From Bacillota bacterium (GTDB lineage Bacteria > Bacillota > Clostridia > Peptostreptococcales > Anaerovoracaceae), in assembly GCA_021769295.1 (NCBI GenBank), contig JAETTD010000014.1, forward strand, positions 1-61,394: a DNA stretch of 61,394 nucleotides, given 5' to 3'. The position numbers and the translations under genes were made by a program. The notes beneath the pieces are model-generated. The model did not search any database, had not been told where the DNA came from, and was given only the letters and a program-made list of their open reading frames with translations. How positions within the stretch are numbered: position 1 is the first letter of the stretch; each line of letters begins with the position of its first letter. Below, one piece after another: positions 16,648-25,808 of this stretch.

Positions 16648-17979
16648 CTATTCCTCCTCCACAAAGGTGTTGTAGATCGCTTTTATTGCCTTTTCAAAGT
16701 CCTTATTTTCAACACCCACAATAATGTTCATTTCACTTGAGCCTTGGTCTATCATACGAATATTTACCTTGGCGTCGCCCAAAGCCTTAAACAGCTTTGC
16801 AGACACGCCCGGTCTGTATGACATTCTATGACCTACCGTAGCAATAAGCGCCATATTCTCAAATACATCTATGCTGTCAGGCTGAAGCCTCTGGCGGAAT
16901 GCTTCTATAACTTCATCCAGTCTGTCGCCCAATGCCTTATTTGACATAACTACCGAAACCGTATCGATACCGCTCGGCAGGTGTTCAAAGTTTATGTCAA
17001 AGTCATCGAGGATTCCCAGAATTCTTCTTACAAATCCTCTTTCACTGCTCATCATATTTTTGTACAGGGCAACTACCGTAAAGTCCTTGCTTCCTGCGAT
17101 TCCGGTTATTATTCTGTCATTATTCTGTCCTGCTTGAGCGCAATCCTCAGCAGTTATCATCGTGCCCGGGTCTTTAGGCTTATTGGTATTTCTTATATTT
17201 ATAGGCACATTTGCCATTCTGGCAGGATATATGGCATCCTCGTGCAGCACGCTTGCGCCCATGTATGAAAGTTCCCTCAGTTCTTTATATGAAATGCTTT
17301 CTATCTGCTTAGGGTTCTTTACGATTCTCGGGTCTGCCATTAGAAATCCCGAAACATCGGTCCAGTTTTCGTATATATCTGCGTTTATGGCTCTTGCCAC
17401 CAGCGCTCCGGTTATGTCGGAACCACCCCTTGAAAAAGTCTTAATATTTCCGTCCGGAGTAGAACCGTAAAATCCCGGCAATACTGCCCTTTCGTGCTTT
17501 GACAGTTCTTCTCTAAGGGCTTTGTCAGTCTCATCAATGAGAATTTTTCCCTTATGGTCAAATTTTATAAGTCCTGCGGTATCAACAAAATCATATCCCA
17601 AAAAGGCCGCAACCAATATTGCGTTGAGATATTCTCCTCTTGATGCCACATAATCCGCACTTGGATTTTTTCTTAAATTGGCTCTTATTTCATCTAAATA
17701 TTTAGGCAAATCTACATCGATTCCCAAATTCAGTTCCACTGCCATGTATCTGTCTGCCACAACCTGAAAAATCTGGTCATAAGGCAGATTGTGGTCTATA
17801 TGTGTTTTACACAGATATAAAAGGTCCGTAATTTTATTGTCACCTTCATATCTCTTGCCCGGCGCAGAAACCACTATATATTTTCTGTCCGGATCATGGT
17901 CTATAATTTGTTTGGTTTTAGTAAGCTGAATTCCGTCTGCAACAGAAGAGCCTCCGAATTTTGCAACTTTTATACCCAT
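16648..17979 (-). CDS. Aspartate kinase
   Basis: This 443-residue enzyme phosphorylates aspartate in the first step toward lysine, threonine, methionine and diaminopimelate. The N-terminal KFGGSSVADG, the SRGGSDITGALVARAI loop and the ENWTDVSGFLMADPRIV substrate segment are present. Two C-terminal ACT domains (about 300-443, including GFVRRILGILDDFDINFEHLPSGIDTVSVV) suggest feedback control by an end-product amino acid; which one cannot be told. AGGAAGG precedes the ATG. A promoter lies 50-75 bases upstream. Confidence 0.95.
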   Translation of the reverse strand: MGIKVAKFGGSSVADGIQLTKTKQIIDHDPDRKYIVVSAPGKRYEGDNKITDLLYLCKTHIDHNLPYDQIFQVVADRYMAVELNLGIDVDLPKYLDEIRANLRKNPSADYVASRGEYLNAILVAAFLGYDFVDTAGLIKFDHKGKILIDETDKALREELSKHERAVLPGFYGSTPDGNIKTFSRGGSDITGALVARAINADIYENWTDVSGFLMADPRIVKNPKQIESISYKELRELSYMGASVLHEDAIYPARMANVPINIRNTNKPKDPGTMITAEDCAQAGQNNDRIITGIAGSKDFTVVALYKNMMSSERGFVRRILGILDDFDINFEHLPSGIDTVSVVMSNKALGDRLDEVIEAFRQRLQPDSIDVFENMALIATVGHRMSYRPGVSAKLFKALGDAKVNIRMIDQGSSEMNIIVGVENKDFEKAIKAIYNTFVEEE

Positions 17980-18025
17980 TTCAGGCGTTCCTTCCTCTCA
18001 AAAAATCTTATGTAATTAAGTCTTA

Positions 18026-18054
18026 ATTATATTACAAAACCCAAGTTTTTTCAA
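18026..18054 (-). promoter_or_regulatory. Sigma-A promoter for aspartate kinase
   Basis: On the minus strand TTGAAA (18049-18054) is followed after 17 bases by TATAAT (18026-18031). It sits just downstream of the terminator that ends the ECF S-component transcript. Confidence 0.7.
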
Positions 18055-18074
18055 CAGCTTTGTCCCCCATAAAC

Positions 18075-18104
18075 AAAAAATGGCCGGCTTTTTGCCAACC
18101 ATTT
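18075..18104 (-). terminator. Terminator downstream of the ECF S component
   Basis: AAATGGCCGGC (18078-18088) pairs with GCCAACCATTT (18094-18104), with two internal mismatches. On the minus strand a run of Ts follows. Confidence 0.65.
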
Positions 18105-18117
18105 CGTTTTAAATTGT

Positions 18118-18651
18118 TTAAGATATGAGTTTTGCCTTTTTTAAAGCTATTACAATGATTGGAATCAGTATGATATGTAAGATGATTCCCGGAACGGCAG
18201 TAAGCAGCGCTCCGCTTATAAACAGCTCCCAAGTGAATTGAGTCTGAGTTACCCCTGCAATGATGAGCCTTGCTATTCCCCATACGATTCTTCCCGCTAT
18301 CATTGATATGATGAGCGAAACATAAATGTTCACGGTTTTCTTTGAAAGTTTCGCATATAAAATTCCTGCTACAAGTCCATAGGTCATCAGTTCAAAGGCC
18401 ATAGACACGCCCATGGGCATAATAGGCGGCATCCCGAACAATGCGTATCTCAGGAAGGGCGCAATGAAACCCACTGCTGCGGCCCACTTGAAGCCGCATA
18501 TGTAAGCGCAAAGCAGCACCGGAATATGCATTGGGCACAGCATATTCCCTATGGTCTGAATCTGCCCGGTTAAAAACGGCAAAAGCAATGCGATTGCAAG
18601 GCACAGCGCCGCAAGAGTCAAATCTTTCAGATTGTGTTTTTCATTGGTCAT
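18118..18651 (-). CDS. ECF transporter S component
   Basis: This small polytopic membrane protein of 177 residues has about five hydrophobic segments and the S-component style N-terminus (LKDLTLAALCLAIALLLPF). It would give substrate specificity to an energy-coupling-factor importer working with shared EcfA/EcfT subunits encoded elsewhere. The vitamin or metabolite cannot be read from sequence, and no riboswitch is visible upstream to suggest it. I chose the ATG at 18649-18651, because AAGGAG lies 8 bases upstream. The longer frame to 18735 would overlap the upstream terminator. Confidence 0.8.
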   Translation of the reverse strand: MTNEKHNLKDLTLAALCLAIALLLPFLTGQIQTIGNMLCPMHIPVLLCAYICGFKWAAAVGFIAPFLRYALFGMPPIMPMGVSMAFELMTYGLVAGILYAKLSKKTVNIYVSLIISMIAGRIVWGIARLIIAGVTQTQFTWELFISGALLTAVPGIILHIILIPIIVIALKKAKLIS

Positions 18652-18674
18652 TGTCACGTTCTCCTTTATATTTT

Positions 18675-18720
18675 CCAAAAAATAAAAGATACAGCCCTTC
18701 CGTTCCGGAATGTCTGTACC
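18675..18720 (-). terminator. Terminator between the DUF3842 gene and the ECF S component
   Basis: Fifteen bases (18688-18702) pair with 18706-18720 around a three-base loop with a few mismatches. The T-rich run TTTTATTTTTT follows on the minus strand. It lies in the leader of the S-component gene, so it could also act as an attenuator. Confidence 0.7.
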
Positions 18721-18736
18721 TTCTGGTAACTCCAAA

Positions 18737-19150
18737 TCAGCTTCTGCTGATTTCTTTAATCATTCTGATTGCTTCTGCAATAAGTTCCGATGTGGATTTA
18801 TCTCCCACACCTATTATTATATTATTACATTTATTCACAGGAATCAAGATTTTTTTTGCTTCACTTTGGCCTACGGCTACCGCCATTTCAGGTGTTATCT
18901 CTCCGAGCAGAGAATCGGCTATGGCTATGCCTATGGGGCCGACTATTATGTCTGCTCTTCTGGCTCCGACAATCACCGCATTTTCGCCCGTGGCGCCGTT
19001 ATCGGCTCCGGCCTTCAGCATGTTGGCTGTAGCCATGGTATTGGTTCCCACCGCTGTAATTTCAGCTTCCGGAATCAGTTTCCTTACAGCCTCCACCATC
19101 TGCTTTCCCAGAAGACCACCCTGGCCGTCTATAACTAAAACCTTTTTCAT
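18737..19150 (-). CDS. DUF3842 family protein
   Basis: This 137-residue protein starts VLVIDGQGGLLGKQMVEAV, a Rossmann-like glycine-rich opening. It continues with EITAVGTNTMATANMLKAGAD, which matches the Clostridia-specific family DUF3842 of unknown function. The fold suggests nucleotide binding. The start overlaps the end of the upstream gene by 4 bases, so the two proteins are translationally coupled and likely act together. A terminator follows directly. Confidence 0.8.
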   Translation of the reverse strand: MKKVLVIDGQGGLLGKQMVEAVRKLIPEAEITAVGTNTMATANMLKAGADNGATGENAVIVGARRADIIVGPIGIAIADSLLGEITPEMAVAVGQSEAKKILIPVNKCNNIIIGVGDKSTSELIAEAIRMIKEISRS

Positions 19151-19632
19151 TTATCTCTCTTTCTTTCGTTTATATCGTCTAAAAGCGATTGGTCGAGTGC
19201 TTTTTGCGCTTCCTTAATATCTTTCTCTCCGTCTATGTCCACAACCTGGGTAATCCAGATAAATTTTTTATACCAACCTTTGCTGAGCCTGTCAAGAATG
19301 GCCTTGGTACAATCGGGACCTCCTTGTCTCGCCTTTACCATATACACTCTTACGACGATTCCAAAGCTCATGCTTTTAACTTCAAACACGTTTTCATTTT
19401 GTCCCAGACGTTCAAGGGTCTGCGCAACGTCTCTGACTATGTCCTCGCATATCACACGCATCCTTCCCCTGCTGCAAATAAAATAAAATGCAATGCCGAA
19501 GACTGCACTCAGCGCCAAAGCGGCTCCCTTACCAAAAGGTATCTGCGTTGCCGCATACATAAGCGCTGACGGTATAAACCAAAACCATCTCAAATTTTCC
19601 AATTTTTTGCTGTATCTTTCTGCCTTCCCCAT
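19147..19632 (-). CDS. Conserved membrane protein of unknown function
   Basis: This 161-residue protein has two predicted membrane segments at about 15-50 (WFWFIPSALMYAATQIPF and ALALSAVFGIAFYFICS) followed by a soluble alpha/beta domain. That domain contains VRVYMVKARQGGPDC and WITQVVDIDGEKD. I do not recognise a family. AGAGAGG precedes the ATG. It is the first gene of a two-gene unit with DUF3842. Confidence 0.6.
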   Translation of the reverse strand: MGKAERYSKKLENLRWFWFIPSALMYAATQIPFGKGAALALSAVFGIAFYFICSRGRMRVICEDIVRDVAQTLERLGQNENVFEVKSMSFGIVVRVYMVKARQGGPDCTKAILDRLSKGWYKKFIWITQVVDIDGEKDIKEAQKALDQSLLDDINERKRDK

Positions 19633-19739
19633 AATTACCTCTCTTTACCACATTATTATATGCAAAAAACCCTATCGTTGCAATAAGAAATCAATCATGC
19701 TATAATAAATTATTACAAGCTATTTGCCACTCATTCAAA

Positions 19740-19875
19740 GCGGATAAACTCTGCGATTCATCGCTCCTTTTGCAGGGAATTAAAATAACTCGCCTCCTCA
19801 TAGCTTCGAAATCGGAGGCTCAAACAGATTTTAATTCCTACTGCAAAAGTTCGCAATTTCATCGGAGCTTATAGC
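19740..19875 (-). repeat. Dispersed palindromic repeat (copy 5)
   Basis: The core 19776-19838 runs from GGAATTAAAAT to ATTTTAATTCC. The flanks extend the similarity to copy 1, which lies in the opposite orientation. Outer arms CTTTTGCAG and CTGCAAAAG form a further stem. It fills most of the gap 19633-19977 upstream of deoC. A small dyad GTTAC-AGC-GTAAC lies at 19922-19934. Confidence 0.75.
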
Positions 19876-19977
19876 CGCTTTTCAGAAGGGCAAATATCTT
19901 GCAATAATTTATTGAGATACTGTTACAGCGTAACTTCAAAATCATGGTACGTAGGCCGTAACATCGGAGGTAAAATT

Positions 19978-20652
19978 ATGAATTTATCAAAACCGTTAAA
20001 TAAATATTTTGACCACACACTGCTGAAGGCTGACGCTTCTACAGCGCAGATAGATACGCTTTGCAAGGAAGCTCTCGAGTATGATTTCTATTCCGTGTGC
20101 GTCAACTCATGCAACGTGGCTCAATGCAGCGAGCAACTTAAAGGTTCCGACGTTAAAATCGCAGCAGTCGTAGGCTTTCCTCTCGGAGCATGCACCACTG
20201 CAACAAAAGTCTTTGAGACAGAAGAAGCCTGCAAGGACGGAGCCTCCGAAATAGATATGGTAATAAATATAGGAGCGCTGAAAGAAGGCGGAGAAGATTA
20301 TGTCCTCAAAGATATAAAGGAAGTTGTAAAAGCTGCTGCAAAATACGACTCAATCGTCAAAGTAATTATAGAAACATGCCTTCTCGATGATGAGGAAAAG
20401 CGTCTCGCCTGCCAGCTTTCGGAAATTGCCGGAGCTGCCTTTGTAAAAACGTCTACCGGCTTTTCAACCGGCGGAGCTACGGTGGAGGATGTGGCTCTCA
20501 TGAGAGAAGTCGTAGGAGACAGACTGCAGGTTAAAGCCAGCGGCGGCATCAGGGATTATGACACCGTTATGGCCATGATTAAGGCAGGAGCTGACAGAAT
20601 CGGCGCCAGCGCTTCCGTAGCCGTTATGGAAGACAGCAAGAGCCGCATTTAG
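19978..20652 (+). CDS. deoC: Deoxyribose-phosphate aldolase
   Basis: This 224-residue class I aldolase splits 2-deoxyribose 5-phosphate into glyceraldehyde 3-phosphate and acetaldehyde for nucleoside salvage. The opening [11 protein letters not shown], the [10 protein letters not shown] strand and the Schiff-base motif [14 protein letters not shown] are typical. KASGGIRD and [12 protein letters not shown] follow. I chose the ATG at 19978, since GGAGG (19966-19970) lies 7 bases upstream. It is co-transcribed with a small membrane protein that starts 12 bases after the stop. Confidence 0.96.
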   Translation: MNLSKPLNKYFDHTLLKADASTAQIDTLCKEALEYDFYSVCVNSCNVAQCSEQLKGSDVKIAAVVGFPLGACTTATKVFETEEACKDGASEIDMVINIGALKEGGEDYVLKDIKEVVKAAAKYDSIVKVIIETCLLDDEEKRLACQLSEIAGAAFVKTSTGFSTGGATVEDVALMREVVGDRLQVKASGGIRDYDTVMAMIKAGADRIGASASVAVMEDSKSRI

Positions 20653-20664
20653 GAGGTACTATTT

Positions 20665-20841
20665 ATGAGAGAAAGAAATCTAAATATATTCAGAGCTGTT
20701 GTCTTTGCTATAATATCAATATGCTGCTTCAGCATGAAATTTTTGGGCGTCGCCAAAGAGGGCTCTTCTTTTCCTATGATAGGTGGTACACTCTGCGCCA
20801 TTCTCACTATTCTGTATTTAAAACAGGTTTTTACCAAATAA
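20665..20841 (+). CDS. Small membrane protein of 58 residues downstream of deoC
   Basis: The product begins MRERNLNIFRAV and has two hydrophobic stretches (VVFAIISICCFSM and GGTLCAILTILYL) with a basic end (KQVFTK). AGGAGG (20651-20656) lies 8 bases before the ATG at 20665-20667, so translation is well supported although the gene is short. No family is recognised. It may be a deoC-linked membrane peptide or simply the second gene of the operon. Confidence 0.65.
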   Translation: MRERNLNIFRAVVFAIISICCFSMKFLGVAKEGSSFPMIGGTLCAILTILYLKQVFTK

Positions 20842-20934
20842 TCCAAAACTTAATGTTTTAAAAGATTTAAGCAGGGTTGGCCGGCGGCGGATTGGCTGCA
20901 GGTTGGCTGTCTATCGGGCAGCAAGCGGCGAGAC

Positions 20935-21155
20935 TGCCGTAAATCTTAAATTTTCTTTGAATTGCGGCATTTTGACAGCGGTGATAAGGCTCAAATTGCC
21001 GTAAAACTCGCAATTTCTTTTAAATACGGCATTTTATAAGCCGTAGGAGGGGTAAAACTGCCGTAAATTTAAAATTTTTGTTAGTTTCCGGCATTTTGGC
21101 GGGAAATAAGATAGCAAAAGTGCCGCAAATGAGAGATTTTCTTAAATTTGCGGCA
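20935..21155. repeat. 62-bp tandem array A (four units)
   Basis: Four 35-bp hairpin elements begin with TGCCG at 20935, 20997, 21059 and 21121 and end with CGGCA at 20969, 21031, 21093 and 21155. The period is exactly 62. Between them are 27-bp linkers that start with TTTT and contain runs of As near their end. Inside each hairpin is TAAA or CAAA followed by an A/T-rich centre. The array fills the gap between the deoC operon end and the convergent peptidase terminator. Confidence 0.9.
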
Positions 21156-21198
21156 CTTTATAATTCAGACGGCTGCGTGACAGCCTCTTTTTATATAA

Positions 21199-21232
21199 AA
21201 AACAGGGATGCTTCAAGCCCTTGAAGCATCCC
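21199..21232 (-). terminator. Terminator of the M28 peptidase gene
   Basis: GGGATGCTTCAA (21205-21216) pairs perfectly with TTGAAGCATCCC (21221-21232). On the minus strand TTTTTT follows. Confidence 0.88.
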
Positions 21233-21271
21233 TTTAATACCTTACAATTCAACAATCACACATTTGAATGT

Positions 21272-23809
21272 TTATTCTTTTCTTCTTTTAACTGCTGCAA
21301 CTGCAGTGGTGCCGGATGCCAGCAGTATCAGCAAGAACAATGCCAAGCTGCTGTTATCGCCTGTCTTAGGGGCATCGGTTCCCGTTCCTGTTCCGGTAGC
21401 GTTACCGTCATCCGTTTTCTGGTCATCAGGAACGAATTTTACAACGGTATCTGCAAGAGTGATTTCCTGAGTCAGCTCTTCATCTGCGTAGTACTTACCG
21501 CAGTACTGGCAGTACCAGTATTCTATGTTGCCGTCTGCTTCAGCAGTAGCTTCTTTTGCAGGTACCTTCACAACATCGGTATGAGCAGGTTCTTCAGCTA
21601 TCATTTCTTCTGCAAACTTAACTGCCTGGTCGTATCTGAGCTCAAGCTCAAGCTGATACTGGTTGCGGAGAGCCTTATACTCTGCTGAAGGACTTTCCAT
21701 TAAGTTGTTTTCAACAGATAACAGGGCTTCCTGATACCAGTCGTGCCATGCTTTCAGAACTTCTTTTTCATTTGCAAGAGCTTCTGCATAATCTACGCCG
21801 TTTCCTTTAGCATAAACCTGATGATTCAGAGTGTTCTGCTGTTCCTTATCAAATCTTACGAACGCAGCGTTTCTAACCTCTGTAAGCATTTCCTCTGCGA
21901 GGGCTTCGTTATCATCGGTAGTGTTTGCCATCATCAATGCTGCTCCGAGAGAAGTGATTCCTACGTTTTCCATTTCGCTTGCGCTCGACATTGCCAGCGT
22001 ATCTACGGAAGTATGATAAGTATAATCCGTAAAGTGCCATGTCAGAAGAGCCGGAATATTCTGTGCTAGGAATCTTGAGTGGTCACTTCCGCCTTCATAA
22101 GGGCAAACGTCTACACGGAATGTATTGTCATGGTGAGCAATTACAGTCTGAGTTGCATACATGTACAAATCATTGAGATAGAAGCCTTCCTGGAACATTC
22201 CGTTGATGGAACCTGCGCCCCACAGGGTATGAGAATCAGGCAGTCTTACGAAGTTGCCGTCGGTATCTTTGAATGTATCATCATACGCACTTCCGTCTTC
22301 CCAAGGAAGAGTGTCCAAAGTATAGTTGTAAACTGCTGACGGGTCAGGAGTCTTTTCGATTCTCATAACTCCGCCTGTCTTGTCAGGATCTTCACCTGTC
22401 ATATCCAGGTCAAGAACCGCAACAATTTTTCCTTTTTCTTCAGAGTGGCTGTTCATGTAGCATGTAGCCATCTGCATTTCATCGCCCCACATGAAGGTGA
22501 TAGTTCTTTCAGGTCTCTCAAGAGTTCCGTCGTCTATCATTTTCTTCATCTCGGTTGCCATGCCAAGGAGAGTTGCAACTCCTGTAGCGTTATCGTTGGA
22601 GCTTGGCTCCTGAACGTGTGCACAGAGGAATACTCTCTCGTCCGGTTTAGTTGAACCTTTGATTTCTGCTATGGCTATAGCCTGACCCTTGCTGCCGTAT
22701 TTGTTGTTGTTCATGGCATAAGTATCGCCGATGCTTACGCTTTTAACCATTACAGGCTTTTCTGCTTTTTGCAGAAGTTCTTTAAGTGCATTGTACTGGT
22801 CGTTGGAGAACTGCCATTCAACTATCGGATTTCCGGTAGCGGTCTGTGCGCTTGTAGTTCCCAGAGATGCGCCTGAAGCATATCTTGCGGACTTGTCAAA
22901 CGGAGCTATGATGTTTCCGTTCTCATCCTTCGGAGTGCTGTAGTTGTTCAAGCTGGACTTGGACATTACTGCAACCGCTCCGACATTCTGAGCAAAGGTG
23001 AATGTTCTGCTCAGAGACGAATCGGAAAGCAGCACTTTGCCTCTTAATGTTGCCAGGTCTGCAACTTCGCTGCAGGTTGTGCCGTTGGTAGTTCCGATAT
23101 ATACGGCCTCACCTGTTACTCCTACTGCGTCAGCAGGTTTGGTTCCTGCCGGTTCGGTAAAGCAGCTGTTCCATGCAAGGTGTACTCTCTGGTTCAGTTT
23201 TGCTTCTTCTCCGTTTAATACGTTTACACGGTTACCGGAAGCATCTTTCTGTGTTATCCATTTCCACATGTCTTTGATGCTGTCCATGCCGTAGTAATTA
23301 AGATAAGTATCGGTTGTCGGGTTAAAAGCTGCCGACTCAACATTTACTCTCTTAATCAACTCATCTTTTCCGTCGAAATCGCCTTCTACAGATACTTCAA
23401 GTTTTGCGTATTCAGGGTCCCAAACCATTGAACTAACATCATTGAAGTATGTAAGCCATGCATAATCGTCATCGGTGGCACTGCTCTTGTCATTGCTGCT
23501 CTTGTGCTGCTGATCTGTAAATCCGGAACCTGCATCGGTGTATCCGGCTTCAACAAGCTGCTCGTGCACAAAACTGTCAATAACCTGATTCTGCCATCTT
23601 CCGCCTGTAGTACGCCAGCCGAGATAAACATATGACAAATAGTCAAACATGTCCTGACCGTCAATGCGATCGCCCAACTTCTCTACTGCTGTCTGCATAT
23701 ACGCCACATCGGAATCCGTTTCTGCGAATGCAAAGCTGAATCCGCTTACGACTAAGCACATACAAAGCAGGAGACATACTAATCCCTTTCTTTTCTTCAT
23801 AGTCTTCAC
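21272..23809 (-). CDS. Cell-wall-anchored M28 family zinc aminopeptidase
   Basis: This 845-residue secreted protein has a signal peptide (first ~29 residues, ending FSFAFA). A PA-like insert follows (about 240-320, LRGKVLLSDSSLS). The M28 peptidase core carries zinc-site segments LCAHVQEPSSNDNATG, TFMWGDE, LDLDMTGED and GGSDHSRFL. After a region with an acidic CxxC pair (YWYCQYCGKYY), the C-terminus has a Gly/Thr spacer, the sortase-like motif APKTGDNS, a membrane segment and KRRKE. It is likely displayed on the wall, where it would release amino acids from peptides, which fits an amino-acid fermenter. AAGGTGAAG precedes the ATG. Confidence 0.85.
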   Translation of the reverse strand: MKTMKKRKGLVCLLLCMCLVVSGFSFAFAETDSDVAYMQTAVEKLGDRIDGQDMFDYLSYVYLGWRTTGGRWQNQVIDSFVHEQLVEAGYTDAGSGFTDQQHKSSNDKSSATDDDYAWLTYFNDVSSMVWDPEYAKLEVSVEGDFDGKDELIKRVNVESAAFNPTTDTYLNYYGMDSIKDMWKWITQKDASGNRVNVLNGEEAKLNQRVHLAWNSCFTEPAGTKPADAVGVTGEAVYIGTTNGTTCSEVADLATLRGKVLLSDSSLSRTFTFAQNVGAVAVMSKSSLNNYSTPKDENGNIIAPFDKSARYASGASLGTTSAQTATGNPIVEWQFSNDQYNALKELLQKAEKPVMVKSVSIGDTYAMNNNKYGSKGQAIAIAEIKGSTKPDERVFLCAHVQEPSSNDNATGVATLLGMATEMKKMIDDGTLERPERTITFMWGDEMQMATCYMNSHSEEKGKIVAVLDLDMTGEDPDKTGGVMRIEKTPDPSAVYNYTLDTLPWEDGSAYDDTFKDTDGNFVRLPDSHTLWGAGSINGMFQEGFYLNDLYMYATQTVIAHHDNTFRVDVCPYEGGSDHSRFLAQNIPALLTWHFTDYTYHTSVDTLAMSSASEMENVGITSLGAALMMANTTDDNEALAEEMLTEVRNAAFVRFDKEQQNTLNHQVYAKGNGVDYAEALANEKEVLKAWHDWYQEALLSVENNLMESPSAEYKALRNQYQLELELRYDQAVKFAEEMIAEEPAHTDVVKVPAKEATAEADGNIEYWYCQYCGKYYADEELTQEITLADTVVKFVPDDQKTDDGNATGTGTGTDAPKTGDNSSLALFLLILLASGTTAVAAVKRRKE

Positions 23810-24055
23810 CTTTCTTTTCTTTCTGAGTCTATAACCGGTTTTAGTCTCGATACCTTTTTGGCTGTTTTATTATATAATGCATGTACAATTAGGCAGCCAT
23901 GTTTTATACGAAAAAAATTTCATTTTTTCTCGGCGTTTCGACAAAGAGACTATTTACATGTTATGGCTATACAATACCCCCCCCCGCATATGTTTGTCAA
24001 TAAACTAACGTAAGTATACATAATACTTAAGGCTCTTGTGTTGCTCATAAAAGAT

Positions 24056-24178
24056 TGGTATACATATTTCGTGATTTTCGGGTACTTTGTACCCGGTTTT
24101 TGCTCATATGTATACCTCAGGTATGCCTTTTGGAAGGTTTCGTATACTTTGTACCAAAGATGGGCTCAAAAGGTATAC
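24056..24178. repeat. GTATAC-rich palindromic element (copy 1)
   Basis: This segment holds GGTATACAT (24059 region), GGGTACTTTGTACCC, GTATACCTCAGGTATGCC and GTATACTTTGTACC in order. The same series, inverted, occurs at 43889-43990. It lies in the gap 23810-24275, which also has a run of nine Cs (23977-23985) and a 10-bp hairpin (24184-24210). Confidence 0.6.
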
Positions 24179-24221
24179 TCGGCGGGGCTTCGCTTCCGGT
24201 GCGAAGCCCCTCATACAATAA

Positions 24222-24259
24222 AGCGCCCCTGAAGCCTTTCCAAAGGCTTCAGGGGCGCT
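24222..24259 (-). terminator. Terminator of metK
   Basis: A perfect 18-bp stem (24222-24239 with 24242-24259) has a two-base loop and is followed on the minus strand by TTATTG. It lies 16 bases past the metK stop. Confidence 0.8.
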
Positions 24260-24275
24260 ATGTTTTCATCTTATT

Positions 24276-25460
24276 CTATAATCCTGCCTGTTCTTTCAGG
24301 GCTTCTGCCTTGTCCGTGTGTTCCCATGGAAGGTCAATATCGGTTCTGCCAAAGTGTCCGTAAGCGGCAGTCTGTCTGTAAATAGGTCTTCTCAGGTTCA
24401 AATCCCTGATAATTGCCGCAGGGCGAAGGTCGAAGTTCTTTTCCACAAGTTCGGCAATCTTTTCGTCGTCGATTTTGCCGGTTCCGAAGGTATCTACCAA
24501 AATAGATACCGGTTTTGCAACACCTATGGCATAAGCGAGCTGAATCTCACACTTGTCTGCAAGTCCTGCCGCAACCACATTCTTAGCTGCATATCTTGCA
24601 GCATAGGTTGCGCTTCTGTCAACTTTTGTAGGGTCTTTTCCCGAAAATGCGCCGCCGCCGTGACGAGCATAACCGCCGTAAGTATCTACGATGATTTTTC
24701 TTCCCGTAAGTCCCGAATCTCCGTGAGGTCCTCCTATGACGAATCTGCCTGTAGGATTTACAAAATATTTCGTTTCCTCATCCAAAAGCTCTGCCGGAAC
24801 AACAGGCTTGATAACATGCTCTATCAAGTCGGCTCTTATCTGTTCCTGAGTTGCTTCCGGGTCATGCTGTGTCGAAATCAAAACGGTGTCCACTCTCTTA
24901 ACCTTGTCTCCGTCGTACTCAACGGTAACCTGTGTCTTTCCGTCAGGTCTTAAATATTTGAGCGTTCCGTTCTTTCTAACTTCTGTAAGCTTCATGGCCA
25001 GCTTGTGAGCGAGGGCTATAGGCATCGGCATAAGTTCAGGAGTCTCATTGCAGGCAAAGCCGAACATTATGCCCTGGTCTCCTGCGCCTATGGTATCAAT
25101 CTGATCGTTTAAAGTACCTTCTTTATATTCCAGCGCCTTGTCAACTCCCATGGCAATATCTCCCGACTGTTCATCGATAGCCGAAAGCACTGCGCAGGTG
25201 TTTCCGTCAAATCCATAGTCGCTTCTGTCATAACCTACGTCCAAAATCACCTGGCGCACCAGTTTAGGTATATCAACATAGCAGCTTGTGCTGATTTCGC
25301 CCATTACCATTGCGTATCCCGTAGTAGTGGTGGTTTCTGCGGCAACTCGGCCATACGGGTCCTTTTCAAAGATTGCGTCCAGTATCGCATCTGAAATCTG
25401 GTCGCAAAGCTTATCAGGATGGCCTTCGGTAACTGACTCTGATGTAAATAGTCTTTTCAT
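24276..25460 (-). CDS. metK: S-adenosylmethionine synthetase
   Basis: This 394-residue enzyme makes SAM from methionine and ATP. The opening [21 protein letters not shown] holds the ATP and methionine contacts. [16 protein letters not shown] and [15 protein letters not shown] are the other hallmark motifs. I start it at the ATG 25458-25460, because GGAGGAA lies just upstream and the family begins at this point. A SAM-I riboswitch in the leader shows end-product control. The SAM supply is relevant to the radical-SAM enzyme KamA in the lysine cluster. Confidence 0.97.
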   Translation of the reverse strand: MKRLFTSESVTEGHPDKLCDQISDAILDAIFEKDPYGRVAAETTTTTGYAMVMGEISTSCYVDIPKLVRQVILDVGYDRSDYGFDGNTCAVLSAIDEQSGDIAMGVDKALEYKEGTLNDQIDTIGAGDQGIMFGFACNETPELMPMPIALAHKLAMKLTEVRKNGTLKYLRPDGKTQVTVEYDGDKVKRVDTVLISTQHDPEATQEQIRADLIEHVIKPVVPAELLDEETKYFVNPTGRFVIGGPHGDSGLTGRKIIVDTYGGYARHGGGAFSGKDPTKVDRSATYAARYAAKNVVAAGLADKCEIQLAYAIGVAKPVSILVDTFGTGKIDDEKIAELVEKNFDLRPAAIIRDLNLRRPIYRQTAAYGHFGRTDIDLPWEHTDKAEALKEQAGL

Positions 25461-25503
25461 AACGTGTTCCTCCCTTTCATTTCTCAATCCTTATCGTGAT
25501 ACC

Positions 25504-25532
25504 AAAAAACCTCTCTTTTCGGAAAGAGAGGT
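25504..25532 (-). terminator. Riboswitch terminator of metK
   Basis: CCTCTCTTT (25510-25518) pairs with AAAGAGAGG (25523-25531). TTTTTT follows on the minus strand. It is the SAM-controlled off switch 44 bases before the metK start. Confidence 0.88.
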
Positions 25533-25553
25533 CTGCATTCAAAACAATGGTTT

Positions 25554-25663
25554 CCTCATCTTTCAGAACATTTGATTCTGTAGGATTTAGCACCTTTTAT
25601 GCTTTTACGCACCTAGGTTGCCGGGCGTCTTTGGGCCTATTCCCTCAGCCACTCTTAATAAGG
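25554..25663 (-). promoter_or_regulatory. SAM-I (S-box) riboswitch aptamer
   Basis: On the minus strand the leader shows AAGAGTGGCTGAGGGAATAG, then GCCCGGCAACC and GGTGCTAAATCC, the conserved S-box blocks. P1 forms between CCTTATT (25657-25663) and GATGAGG (25554-25560). SAM binding would favour the terminator at 25504-25532 and lower metK transcription. Confidence 0.95.
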
Positions 25664-25808
25664 ATTTTCTGTTCTTTTTAATATCTTGCTTGCATATATA
25701 ATTATATCCCTTTTCACTTCAAAGTCAATCTAAAAGGCAATAATTTATTGTTTTTTCGAAAAAATAATGTATACTGGTTATAATAAACTTTTATAAGAGG
25801 TAAGCAAT

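Noticed and set aside
20935-21155. CRISPR array (35-bp repeats, 27-bp spacers)
   Set aside because: Repeats are degenerate rather than identical, linkers are related to each other across arrays, only four units occur, and no cas genes are near.
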